In this document: in pieces, positions 1 to 7,184 of the stretch
How the letters are laid out: each line of letters opens with the position of its first letter
How positions within the stretch are numbered: position 1 is the first letter of the stretch
Assembly: GCF_049686335.1 (NCBI RefSeq)
Contig: NZ_JBAVHX010000039.1
Location: forward strand, 164,326-228,325
DNA: 64,000 nucleotides
Reading direction: 5' to 3'
From: Buttiauxella sp049686335
GTDB taxonomy: Bacteria; Pseudomonadota; Gammaproteobacteria; Enterobacterales; Enterobacteriaceae
Program-made: the position numbers and the translations under genes
The notes under the pieces: generated by a model
What the model was told of the DNA's origin: nothing
The model's input: only the letters and a program-made list of their open reading frames with translations
Database searches by the model: none

Positions 1-204
1 AATGTGCGAGAAAACATAATAATATGAAGAAAACGGCAGAAACGAATTGGGGATTTACGGGTTAATTCGTAGTCAATTCGCGGCTTAGGGTCAGCGCGTC
101 TACTGAGGTGGCAACTTAACGTTACTGGTCTGGTGACGGCAAAGTCAGGTTTTGGCTTTTCTCCACGTCGTGGGTTGCTAAAATAACGCCCTCACCAGCC
201 TTTT
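1..204. other. Left-edge non-coding stretch
   Basis: No convincing coding region is seen here. In E. coli the ecnAB entericidin genes lie beyond gdx, but neither peptide is visible. A TAAAAT hexamer at 179-184 could serve as the -10 of the gdx promoter; no good -35 accompanies it. Confidence 0.4.
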
Positions 205-243
205 GGGACGACCCTCAAGCGCTTGATTTCCGGGGACGGCCCC
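205..243 (+). promoter_or_regulatory. Guanidine-II (mini-ykkC) riboswitch upstream of gdx
   Basis: Two small hairpins with ACGR loops are seen: GGG-ACGA-CCC at 205-214 and GGGG-ACGG-CCCC at 232-243, joined by a 17-nt linker. This pair of ACGR-loop stem-loops defines the guanidine-II (mini-ykkC) class, which binds guanidinium and activates SMR exporter genes. It sits 17 nt before the ATG of gdx, the known target in enterobacteria. The class assignment rests on loop sequence, pairing and position. Confidence 0.85.
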
Positions 244-260
244 ATTGACTCGAGCTATTT

Positions 261-578
261 ATGGCCTGGTTGATTCTTGTTATTGCCGGTTTATTAGAAG
301 TTGTCTGGGCTGTCGGCCTGAAATATACCCACGGCTTTACCCGCTTATGGCCAAGTGTTATCACGGTGTTGGCGATGGTGGTTAGCGTCGCGTTGCTGTC
401 ATGGTCGATGAAAACCTTGCCAACCGGTACGGCTTACGCCGTCTGGACGGGCATTGGTGCGGTAGGGGCTGCCACTACGGGGATCTTGTTGTTAGGCGAA
501 TCTGCAAGCCTGGCCCGCATTGCGAGCCTGGCGTTGATAGTCCTTGGGATTATTGGCCTGAAACTCAGTACCCATTAA
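261..578 (+). CDS. gdx: Guanidinium exporter Gdx (SugE), SMR family
   Basis: A 105-residue, four-helix small multidrug resistance protein, the same length as and nearly identical in pattern to E. coli SugE/Gdx. Glu13 in the first helix (GLLEVVWAVGL) is the conserved proton/substrate-coupling residue. Gdx works as an antiparallel dimer in the inner membrane, exchanging guanidinium for protons. The guanidine-II riboswitch directly upstream supports this substrate rather than broad drug export. Its TAA stop shares the four bases TTAA (575-578) with the stop of the convergent blc gene, so the two genes touch end to end. Confidence 0.95.
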   Translation: MAWLILVIAGLLEVVWAVGLKYTHGFTRLWPSVITVLAMVVSVALLSWSMKTLPTGTAYAVWTGIGAVGAATTGILLLGESASLARIASLALIVLGIIGLKLSTH

Positions 579-1108
579 CTTCCCGTCTGTTTAATCCACA
601 TAAGTTTTTCTACCTTGAAGCCCTGTTGTGTCGCGATGTTCAGCATTTGCTGTTTCACTTCAGGGCTAATGGTTGGCGTGCGTGACAATATCCACAGATA
701 GTCTTTATCCGGCCCGCACACCAGTGCATGTCGGTAATCTTTATCTATCGCAATGACGTTATAGCCACCGTAAAACGGGCCAAAGAACGAGACCTTAAGC
801 GCTCCACGGCTTGGGTCACCGGTGAAATACGCTTTGCCAACACTTTGCTGCCACATCTGCCTGTCTGCATTAAACCCTCTGTTTATCACCCGAATCCCAC
901 CATCATCCATGGTGCTGTAGGAGGCGGTCACTTGATCCAGCCCGCGCTCAAATTTGTGGTCAAATCTGGCAATTTCATACCATTTGCCGAGATACCGTTT
1001 AGCTTCAAAATTGCTAACGACTGTGGTGCCGGGTGGTGGAGTGGGGGAGCTACAAGAGACGACGAGAAACGCAACTGCAAGGGTGGTGACAATCGGCCAG
1101 ATGCGCAT
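575..1108 (-). CDS. blc: Outer membrane lipocalin Blc
   Basis: A 177-residue bacterial lipocalin matching E. coli Blc throughout. The N-terminus is a lipoprotein signal with lipobox LVVSC and acylated Cys19. The lipocalin GxW motif follows (GKWYEIARFD), and the C-terminal half has the family signature around RHALVCGP. The family binds lysophospholipids at the inner face of the outer membrane and is expressed in stationary phase and under envelope stress. The gene lies downstream of ampC on the same strand, as in E. coli, with the ampC terminator hairpin in between. Confidence 0.96.
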   Translation of the reverse strand: MRIWPIVTTLAVAFLVVSCSSPTPPPGTTVVSNFEAKRYLGKWYEIARFDHKFERGLDQVTASYSTMDDGGIRVINRGFNADRQMWQQSVGKAYFTGDPSRGALKVSFFGPFYGGYNVIAIDKDYRHALVCGPDKDYLWILSRTPTISPEVKQQMLNIATQQGFKVEKLMWIKQTGS

Positions 1109-1182
1109 AGCAAAATCCTTGTCTGTTTTTTGCTAAGTGTAGATTGTGGTGGCAAAAATGCGGGGGATGGCTGGAAATAAAT

Positions 1183-1200
1183 AGGCCTGCTGGCAGGCCT
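1183..1200 (-). terminator. Rho-independent terminator after ampC
   Basis: Perfect 8-bp stem AGGCCTGC/GCAGGCCT with a 2-nt loop, read on the minus strand just past the ampC stop and followed by a T-rich run (ATTTATTTCC). Confidence 0.75.
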
Positions 1201-1207
1201 GGTTGTA

Positions 1208-2359
1208 CTACTGCAATGCTTCGAGAATTTTGTATCCTGCTTTTACGCGTTCGGTGTTGGGGTAGCTTTTATTTGCCAGCATTACGATGCCGAGTTGTTG
1301 CTCTGGAATAAAGGCCACATAAGTGCCAAACCCACCGGTTGAGCCTGTTTTGTGGACCCAGGATGCTTTCACGACAGGAGCGGGTGGTTCGATAGCGACT
1401 GCTTTTTGTGCCGCCAGCGCCACTTTGTTATCGCTGCCGTTAATCAGTGTGTTGGCCTCTACCGGCAAGTTCAACATCTCCCAACCTAAGCCCTGATACA
1501 TGCTGCCAATGCGCCAGTAGCGAGATTGTGCGAGTTCAATGCCTTGCTGTAACGTTTTGTCGTCGACGTCTTCAGGTTTCATGTTGGCCTGGACCCAGCT
1601 TGCCATGTCCTCAATCGTCGATTTCACCCCATAAGCTTCTGCATCCAGCATGCCAGGTGAAACGTGCACCGCCTTGCCGTCACGGTAACCCCAGGCGTAA
1701 TGGCTTTGCTCAGAGGTGGGCACTTTTATCCAGGTATGTGACAGATTCAAAGGCTGGAATACGCGTTTCGACATCGCCTCTTCAAAACTTAATCCGGACG
1801 GTTTCACTGCCAGTGCGCCGAAGAGGCCTATGCTGGCGTTGGCGTACAAACGCGTGTCGCCCGGCTCCCACTGCGGTTGCCAGTTCTGGTAAAAGTTGAA
1901 CAGGGAGGTCTGGCTGGTGACGTCATCAGGCACCTGCAATGGCAATCCGCCAGCGGTGTAGGTAGCCAGTTGCAGCAGCGTAATATCTTTCCATTGCTGG
2001 CCGGTTAATTCAGGCCAGTACTTCGTTGCCGGGTCGCTCAGCTTAATTTCACCGCGAGCAACATTATTGCCCCCAAGAACGCCGGTAAACGTCTTACTGA
2101 CAGAGCCAAGTTCGAACAGTGTCTCTTTGGTTACCGGTAAGTTTTGGCCGACATCAGCCTGTCCGTAAGTGAAGTAATACGGTTTTCCCTGATAGATAAC
2201 CGCGACGGCCATTCCTGGAATGCTTTGTTCTTTGAGTAGCGGGGTAATGACACGATCGACGGTCTGAGCAATCTGTTTTTCGCTAAGGGTTTTCTGGGCG
2301 GCAAAGGTAGAGCAAGAAGCTGTCAGCATCAGCATGCAGCAAAGTGTTTTTTTTATCAC
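1208..2359 (-). CDS. ampC: Class C beta-lactamase AmpC
   Basis: Periplasmic serine cephalosporinase of 383 residues. A GTG start at 2359 is preferred because GGAGGAAT lies 4 nt upstream and the resulting signal peptide (MIKKTLCC...STFA) aligns with E. coli AmpC. An upstream in-frame ATG at 2419 would run through the attenuator hairpin. All class C motifs are present: the active-site serine in SVSK, YAN within LYANASIGL, and KTG within HKTGSTGGFG. The gene follows frdD with no ampR between or beside them, so expression is probably constitutive and low rather than inducible. Family and function are certain; the substrate spectrum is not readable. Confidence 0.96.
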   Translation of the reverse strand: MIKKTLCCMLMLTASCSTFAAQKTLSEKQIAQTVDRVITPLLKEQSIPGMAVAVIYQGKPYYFTYGQADVGQNLPVTKETLFELGSVSKTFTGVLGGNNVARGEIKLSDPATKYWPELTGQQWKDITLLQLATYTAGGLPLQVPDDVTSQTSLFNFYQNWQPQWEPGDTRLYANASIGLFGALAVKPSGLSFEEAMSKRVFQPLNLSHTWIKVPTSEQSHYAWGYRDGKAVHVSPGMLDAEAYGVKSTIEDMASWVQANMKPEDVDDKTLQQGIELAQSRYWRIGSMYQGLGWEMLNLPVEANTLINGSDNKVALAAQKAVAIEPPAPVVKASWVHKTGSTGGFGTYVAFIPEQQLGIVMLANKSYPNTERVKAGYKILEALQ

Positions 2360-2401
2360 AGGTATTCCTCCATAAAGTGACACTTTAGTCCTGGGCGCTA
2401 C

Positions 2402-2436
2402 AAATAAAAAGACCTGCACGGAGGCAGGCCTTTTTT
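2402..2436 (-). terminator. frd terminator / ampC attenuator
   Basis: Hairpin GGCCTGC-loop-GCAGGTC at 2411-2430 followed on the minus strand by TTTTTATTT. It lies between the frdD stop and the ampC start. In E. coli the equivalent hairpin ends frd transcription and attenuates ampC in a growth-rate-dependent way. T-runs on both sides mean it could also act on the plus strand. Confidence 0.85.
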
Positions 2437-2450
2437 GACACTCAGCGTGA

Positions 2451-2810
2451 TTAGAGCGTAATCACACCGATAAACGTTACCACGGTCAGAATTGCCGCCA
2501 GACCGTAGAACACCCACTTGCCAGAGGGCACGTGGATTTTCAGGTCGTGCATTGCGTGGTGGATACGGTGTAAACCGCACCACAGCGGCAGCACAATCAT
2601 CAGGAAGATGAACAGGCGGCCAATCAGGCTTTGTGAAAATGCCAGCACCCGCTCATAGCCCAATGCATCGCCCGGGAACAGACCCAGCGGCAACATAATG
2701 CCCACCAGCAAGACGATAACGGGGGCGATGATTGCGCCCCACATGCCGCCTGCGCCAAACAGACCCCAGAATACCGGCTCGTCGGAGCGTTTTGGATTTG
2801 GATTAATCAT
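2451..2810 (-). CDS. frdD: Fumarate reductase membrane anchor FrdD
   Basis: A 119-residue three-helix membrane anchor, the standard length. With FrdC it binds menaquinol and fixes the FrdAB catalytic pair to the cytoplasmic face of the inner membrane. Last gene of the frdABCD operon, 9 nt after frdC. Its 3' end contains the ampC promoter. The histidine-bearing segment LHRIHHAMHDL resembles E. coli FrdD. Confidence 0.95.
   Translation of the reverse strand: MINPNPKRSDEPVFWGLFGAGGMWGAIIAPVIVLLVGIMLPLGLFPGDALGYERVLAFSQSLIGRLFIFLMIVLPLWCGLHRIHHAMHDLKIHVPSGKWVFYGLAAILTVVTFIGVITL
2455..2482 (-). promoter_or_regulatory. ampC promoter inside the end of frdD (weak)
   Basis: Aligning with the E. coli frdD-ampC junction places the -35 at 2477-2482 (TGGTAA, E. 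coli TTGTCA) and the -10 at 2455-2460 (TACGCT, E. coli TACAAT). The 16-bp spacer is conserved. Both boxes match the sigma-70 consensus less well than in E. coli, predicting very low ampC transcription. The assignment is by alignment only. Confidence 0.6.
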
Positions 2811-2819
2811 GACGTCCCC

Positions 2820-3215
2820 TTACCAGAACAGTGCAACAAACAGAATGACGACAGTGGCGACAGCAGTCACCGCCCACAATCCCTTAATCACCGGCTCTGG
2901 GCCCATTTTCTCATCTTTAATGATGATATTGGCGGCCTTCGGTGCCAGTTCGAACCATGTTTTGGTATGCAGTAAAGCAGCCGCTAAGGTGATCAGATTG
3001 AGGATAACCACGATTGGATTTTGCAGGAAACTGACAAACCCTGCCCAGCTTTCAGGGCCGCCTTTCAGTGAAAACAGACCGCAGATAAGCAGAATACTGA
3101 ACCAGACGGTCGGCACTGCGGTTCCTTCGCGAATCATATAAAAACGGTAGAAGCCCAGCTTTTGCCACCAGGTCGGGGTCATCGTCCGTACATATGGCTT
3201 ACGTTTGGTAGTCAT
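2820..3215 (-). CDS. frdC: Fumarate reductase membrane anchor FrdC
   Basis: A 131-residue anchor subunit with three hydrophobic helices, matching E. coli FrdC in length and sequence (it starts MTTKRKPYVR and contains GTAVPTVWFS). It carries part of the menaquinol-binding site. The ATG follows frdB after 10 nt, consistent with one transcript frdA-B-C-D. Confidence 0.96.
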   Translation of the reverse strand: MTTKRKPYVRTMTPTWWQKLGFYRFYMIREGTAVPTVWFSILLICGLFSLKGGPESWAGFVSFLQNPIVVILNLITLAAALLHTKTWFELAPKAANIIIKDEKMGPEPVIKGLWAVTAVATVVILFVALFW

Positions 3216-3225
3216 TTTGCACTCC

Positions 3226-3963
3226 TTAGCGTGGTTTCAGGGTGGCAATCAAAAAGTCTTTCGAACTTTCGACTTTACCCTGCTGGATTGCAGCAGCCGG
3301 ATCGACGTGTTTCGGGCAGACTTCGGAGCAGTAGCCCACGAAAGTACAGCTCCACACGCCATTCTGGCCATTTAGCTGCGCCATACGCTCTTTCTTGCCA
3401 TGGTCGCGGCTATCCAGGTTGTAACGATGAGCTAGCGTAATTGCTGCCGGGCCGATGAACTCAGGATTCAAACCAAACTGTGGGCAAGCCGAGTAGCACA
3501 GGCCACAGTTGATGCAGCCGGAGAATTGATGGTATTTCGCCATCTGTGCAGGCGTCTGGGTGTTTGGCCCTTGGTCTGGCGTGCGCGCATTGCCAATGAT
3601 ATATGGCTTAATGGCTTCCAGGCTTTCGATAAAGTGAGTCATGTCGACCACCAAATCGCGCTCAATAGGGAAGTTGGCCAGCGCTTCAACCTTCATGCCT
3701 TGCGTGTATTCACGCAGGAAGGTTTTACAGGCCAGTTTCGGCACGCGGTTAACCATCATGCCGCAAGAGCCGCAGATAGCCATACGGCATGACCAGCGGT
3801 AGCTCAGGTCCGGTGCCAGGTTGTCTTTGATGTAACCCAGTGCGTCAAGCAGCGAGGTTTGTTCATCGTAAGGCACTTCGTAGATTGCACTGTGCGGTTC
3901 GCTGTCCGTTTCCGGGTTGTAGCGCACCACTTCAATCTTCAGAGTCTTCATCAAATCAGCCAT
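3226..3963 (-). CDS. frdB: Fumarate reductase iron-sulfur subunit FrdB
   Basis: A 245-residue electron-transfer subunit. The start at 3963 (MADLMKTLKIEV) matches E. coli FrdB and overlaps the 3' end of frdA by 8 nt; an upstream extension with an arginine run is rejected. The N-terminal ferredoxin-type domain has CRMAICGSCG for the [2Fe-2S] cluster. The C-terminal domain has CINCGLCYSACP and CSEVCPKH for the [4Fe-4S] and [3Fe-4S] clusters. It passes electrons from menaquinol at FrdCD to the FAD of FrdA during anaerobic fumarate respiration. Confidence 0.97.
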   Translation of the reverse strand: MADLMKTLKIEVVRYNPETDSEPHSAIYEVPYDEQTSLLDALGYIKDNLAPDLSYRWSCRMAICGSCGMMVNRVPKLACKTFLREYTQGMKVEALANFPIERDLVVDMTHFIESLEAIKPYIIGNARTPDQGPNTQTPAQMAKYHQFSGCINCGLCYSACPQFGLNPEFIGPAAITLAHRYNLDSRDHGKKERMAQLNGQNGVWSCTFVGYCSEVCPKHVDPAAAIQQGKVESSKDFLIATLKPR

Positions 3964-5749
3964 TCGACGTCTCCTTCTTCTTGTCGGCTGCTTCGGATTC
4001 CGCACCGTAGACGCGTTTAGCCGGTGGCAACGTCGTGATTTTCACATCACTGTAATCCAGACGCGTGGTTCCATCAGCGTCACGGAAAGCGAGAGTATGC
4101 TTCAGGAAATTCACGTCATCACGCTCGGTACACCCTTCGTCTAAGCGCTGGTGAGCACCACGAGACTCTTTACGTGCCATCGCCGAGTGCGCCATACATT
4201 CCGCAACGTTCAGGCCGTGGCCCAACTCGATGGTGTAGAGCAAATCGGTATTAAACACGCTGGAGGTGTCAGTAATGCGCACGCGTTTGAAGCGTTCTTG
4301 CAGCTCAGACAGCTTATCGATGGTCTTCTGCATCAGTTCTGGAGTGCGATAGATCCCGCAACCTTCTTCCATCGACAGACCCATTTCGTCGCGGATCTTC
4401 GACCAGTTTTCAGTCCCTTCCTGATTAGCCAGCTTCTTCAGACGCGTTTCGACGTCAGCGGCTTGCGCATTCAGCGCAGCATCGTTGGCAGGTTGCGCTT
4501 CGTTGGCGCGCTTCATCGCACTTTCGCCCGCCAGGCGGCCGAATACCACCAGCTCAGCTAGGGAGTTGGAACCCAGACGGTTTGCCCCGTGCAAGCCCAC
4601 AGAAGAGCATTCACCTACGGCAAACAGCCCTTTGATACGGCTTTCACATTGGCTGTCTGTTTCGATACCGCCCATGGTGTAGTGCGCGGTAGGACGTACC
4701 GGAATCGGATCTTTAACCGGGTCTACGCCGACATACGCTTTCGACAGCTCACAGATGAATGGCAGGCGTTCGAGGAGTTTTTTCTCCCCCAGATGACGCA
4801 GGTCGAGATAAACCACATCGCCGCGCGGCGTCGGAACGGTGCGGCCTGCGCGCCATTCGTGCCAGAAGGCTTGAGAAACTTTGTCGCGTGGACCCAGTTC
4901 CATGTATTTGTTGCGTGGCTCGCCCAGCGGAGTTTCAGGGCCCATGCCGTAATCTTGCAGATAGCGATAGCCATCTTTGTTGACCAGAATACCACCTTCA
5001 CCACGGCAGCCTTCTGTCATCAGAATGCCGGAACCCGGCAGGCCGGTTGGGTGATATTGTACAAATTCCATATCGCGCAGCGGTACGCCATGGCTCAACG
5101 CCATGCCCATCCCATCGCCAGTCACAATGCCGCCGTTGGTGTTATAGCGATAAACGCGACCCGCACCGCCGGTTGCCATGACCACGGCATTGGCACGGAT
5201 CTGCACCAGCGAACCTTCCATCATATTCATGGCGACCAGGCCACGTGCTGCACCGTCATCAACCAGAATATCGAGCACGAAATGCTCGTCAAAACGCTGG
5301 ATTTGCGGGAACTGCAATGAAGTCTGGAACAGGGTGTGGAGCATATGGAAGCCGGTTTTATCTGCGGCAAACCAGGTTCGCTCAATCTTCATCCCACCAA
5401 AGCGACGCACGTTGACTGAACCGTCCGGACGACGACTCCACGGGCAACCCCATTGCTCAAGTTGGGTCATTTCGGTTGGACAGTGATGGACGAAGTAGTC
5501 GACCACATCCTGCTCGCACAACCAGTCACCGCCAGAAACGGTGTCATTAAAATGGTATTCGAAGCTGTCGTGATCCTGCGTAACGGCAGCAGAACCGCCT
5601 TCAGCGGCCACAGTGTGGCTACGCATTGGGTAGACTTTGGAGATCAGAGCAATTTTGGCTTGTGGATTGGCTTGTGCTGCCGCGATGGCTGCTCGTAAGC
5701 CCGCTCCGCCAGCGCCTATTATGGCGAGATCGGCTTGAAAGGTTTGCAC
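3956..5749 (-). CDS. frdA: Fumarate reductase flavoprotein subunit FrdA
   Basis: A 597-residue catalytic subunit (E. coli 602). It starts with GTG at 5749, as in E. coli, behind GGAGGAAT. The N-terminal FAD-binding motif is GAGGAG, and His45 in SHTVAAEGG is the residue covalently linked to FAD. The substrate-domain signature HPTGLPGSG and the HGANRLGSNS motif are present. It reduces fumarate to succinate, with menaquinol as donor via FrdBCD. The FNR site and -10 box upstream indicate anaerobic activation. Confidence 0.97.
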   Translation of the reverse strand: MQTFQADLAIIGAGGAGLRAAIAAAQANPQAKIALISKVYPMRSHTVAAEGGSAAVTQDHDSFEYHFNDTVSGGDWLCEQDVVDYFVHHCPTEMTQLEQWGCPWSRRPDGSVNVRRFGGMKIERTWFAADKTGFHMLHTLFQTSLQFPQIQRFDEHFVLDILVDDGAARGLVAMNMMEGSLVQIRANAVVMATGGAGRVYRYNTNGGIVTGDGMGMALSHGVPLRDMEFVQYHPTGLPGSGILMTEGCRGEGGILVNKDGYRYLQDYGMGPETPLGEPRNKYMELGPRDKVSQAFWHEWRAGRTVPTPRGDVVYLDLRHLGEKKLLERLPFICELSKAYVGVDPVKDPIPVRPTAHYTMGGIETDSQCESRIKGLFAVGECSSVGLHGANRLGSNSLAELVVFGRLAGESAMKRANEAQPANDAALNAQAADVETRLKKLANQEGTENWSKIRDEMGLSMEEGCGIYRTPELMQKTIDKLSELQERFKRVRITDTSSVFNTDLLYTIELGHGLNVAECMAHSAMARKESRGAHQRLDEGCTERDDVNFLKHTLAFRDADGTTRLDYSDVKITTLPPAKRVYGAESEAADKKKETSNG

Positions 5750-5861
5750 GACATTCCTCCAGATTTTAGTTATTTCGCATAGCTAATTTAACCAAAGGTA
5801 GTTCACCAATACGGCGCTAGCTATAGCGAAAGGGTTATCCCTGCTCCTTTGTAGGTAGCGG

Positions 5862-5903
5862 ATTATAGCCGCAGGCTTTCTATGGAAATTTGACGTGTTC
5901 GAT
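5862..5903 (-). promoter_or_regulatory. frd promoter: FNR site and -10 box
   Basis: TTGAC-N4-TCGAT at 5890-5903 resembles the FNR consensus TTGAT-N4-ATCAA and aligns with the E. coli frdA FNR site. A perfect TATAAT (minus strand) lies at 5862-5867. That spacing puts the FNR site near -41.5 of a start around 5855, a class II activator position. The 329-bp frdA-epmA divergent gap shows nothing else I can name except the epmA ribosome-binding site. Confidence 0.75.
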
Positions 5904-6078
5904 TTTTTTGCTGTTCAGTGCAGCAATTAATTAATTCTGGTGATGAGTCAGGTCACGAAATTCAAATTATTACTGCTGAATCGGCGCAGCAGACGATGAA
6001 AATTTACTGCGCAAAATTTGTCTCCCTTATGCGTTGCGGGTAGACTTCTCGGCCTTGTATGAATACGGAGACTCTACC

Positions 6079-7056
6079 ATGAGCGAAACGGCAACCTGGC
6101 AGCCGAGCGCATCCATCCCCAACCTGTTGAAACGCGCCGCGATCATGGCGGTTATTCGGCGTTTTTTTGCCGACCGCGGTGTACTGGAGGTGGAAACACC
6201 CTGCATGAGCCAGGCTACGGTAACGGACATCAATCTGTTCCCGTTTGAGACCCGTTTTGTTGGCCCAGGCCACGCTCAGGGCGTCAATCTGTATCTGATG
6301 ACCAGCCCGGAATATCATATGAAACGCCTGCTGGCGGCGGGCATAGGCCCGGTATTCCAGCTGTGTCGCAGCTTTCGTAACGAAGAGATGGGCCGCCACC
6401 ATAATCCAGAGTTCACCATGCTGGAGTGGTATCGTCCGCACTACGATATGTATCGTCTGATGAATGAAGTTGATGATTTGCTGCAACAGGTTCTGGAAAC
6501 CGATGCCGCTGAATCACTCTCATATCAGCAAGCATTCCAGCGCCACCTGGAAATTGACCCGCTTTCTGCGGACAAAAACCAGTTACGCGAAGCAGCAGCG
6601 AAGCTTGATTTAAGCAACATTGCCGATCGGGAAGAAGACCGTGACACCTTGCTGCAACTGCTTTTCAGCATGGGTGTAGAGCCGCATATTGGTAAAGACA
6701 AGCCGACGTTTGTCTACCATTTCCCGGCAAGCCAGGCCGCACTGGCGCAGATTAGCACCGAGGATCATCGTGTCGCCGAACGCTTTGAGGTTTACTTCCG
6801 AGGTATTGAGCTGGCGAATGGTTTCCACGAATTAACTGATGCACGTGAACAACAACAACGTTTCGAGCAGGATAATCGTAAGCGCGCCGCTCGCGGCTTA
6901 CCGCAACAGCCGATTGATGTGAATTTGCTGGAAGCGCTGAAAGCCGGTTTGCCTGATTGTTCTGGTGTCGCGTTAGGTGTGGATCGTTTGATTATGTTGG
7001 CTTTGAAGGCTGAAAGCCTGTCTGACGTGCTGGCGTTCCCGGTGGACCGGGCTTAA
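6079..7056 (+). CDS. epmA: EF-P lysyl-(beta-lysyl) ligase EpmA (PoxA/GenX)
   Basis: A 325-residue class II lysyl-tRNA-synthetase paralogue lacking the anticodon-binding domain. It attaches (R)-beta-lysine to the conserved lysine of elongation factor P. The ATG at 6079 follows ACGGAG by 8 nt and gives MSETATWQPS, the E. coli N-terminus; an in-frame ATG 45 nt upstream has no good ribosome site. The class II motifs CRSFRNEEMG (motif 2) and GVALGVDRL (motif 3) are clear. The gene is divergent from frdA, as in E. coli. Confidence 0.96.
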   Translation: MSETATWQPSASIPNLLKRAAIMAVIRRFFADRGVLEVETPCMSQATVTDINLFPFETRFVGPGHAQGVNLYLMTSPEYHMKRLLAAGIGPVFQLCRSFRNEEMGRHHNPEFTMLEWYRPHYDMYRLMNEVDDLLQQVLETDAAESLSYQQAFQRHLEIDPLSADKNQLREAAAKLDLSNIADREEDRDTLLQLLFSMGVEPHIGKDKPTFVYHFPASQAALAQISTEDHRVAERFEVYFRGIELANGFHELTDAREQQQRFEQDNRKRAARGLPQQPIDVNLLEALKAGLPDCSGVALGVDRLIMLALKAESLSDVLAFPVDRA

Positions 7057-7061
7057 AGCCA

Positions 7062-7177
7062 CCCTCACCCTAACCCTCTCCCTGAGGGAGAGGGGACTGT
7101 CCGGTTTGCTCTTTCGCCGTAGAGGGAGATGGGATTTGTTTGCTCCTTCTCCCTGGGGAGAAGGTTGGGATGAGGGG
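7062..7177. repeat. Dispersed GC-rich inverted repeat, copy 1
   Basis: Sequence bounded by CCCTCACCCTAACCCTCTCC on the left and GGGATGAGGGG on the right, with internal complementary runs (CTCTCCCT/AGGGAGAG and CTTCTCCC/GGGGAGAAG). The internal string GGGGACTG-N-CCGGTTTG recurs in the copy at 47103-47169; a shorter relative is at 30520-30581. It lies between the convergent 3' ends of epmA and mscM, where it may act as a transcript-end structure. Confidence 0.7.
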
Positions 7178-7184
7178 AGCAGAC

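Noticed and set aside
4589..5320. 243-residue plus-strand frame
   Set aside because: Antisense to frdA; no recognisable domain.
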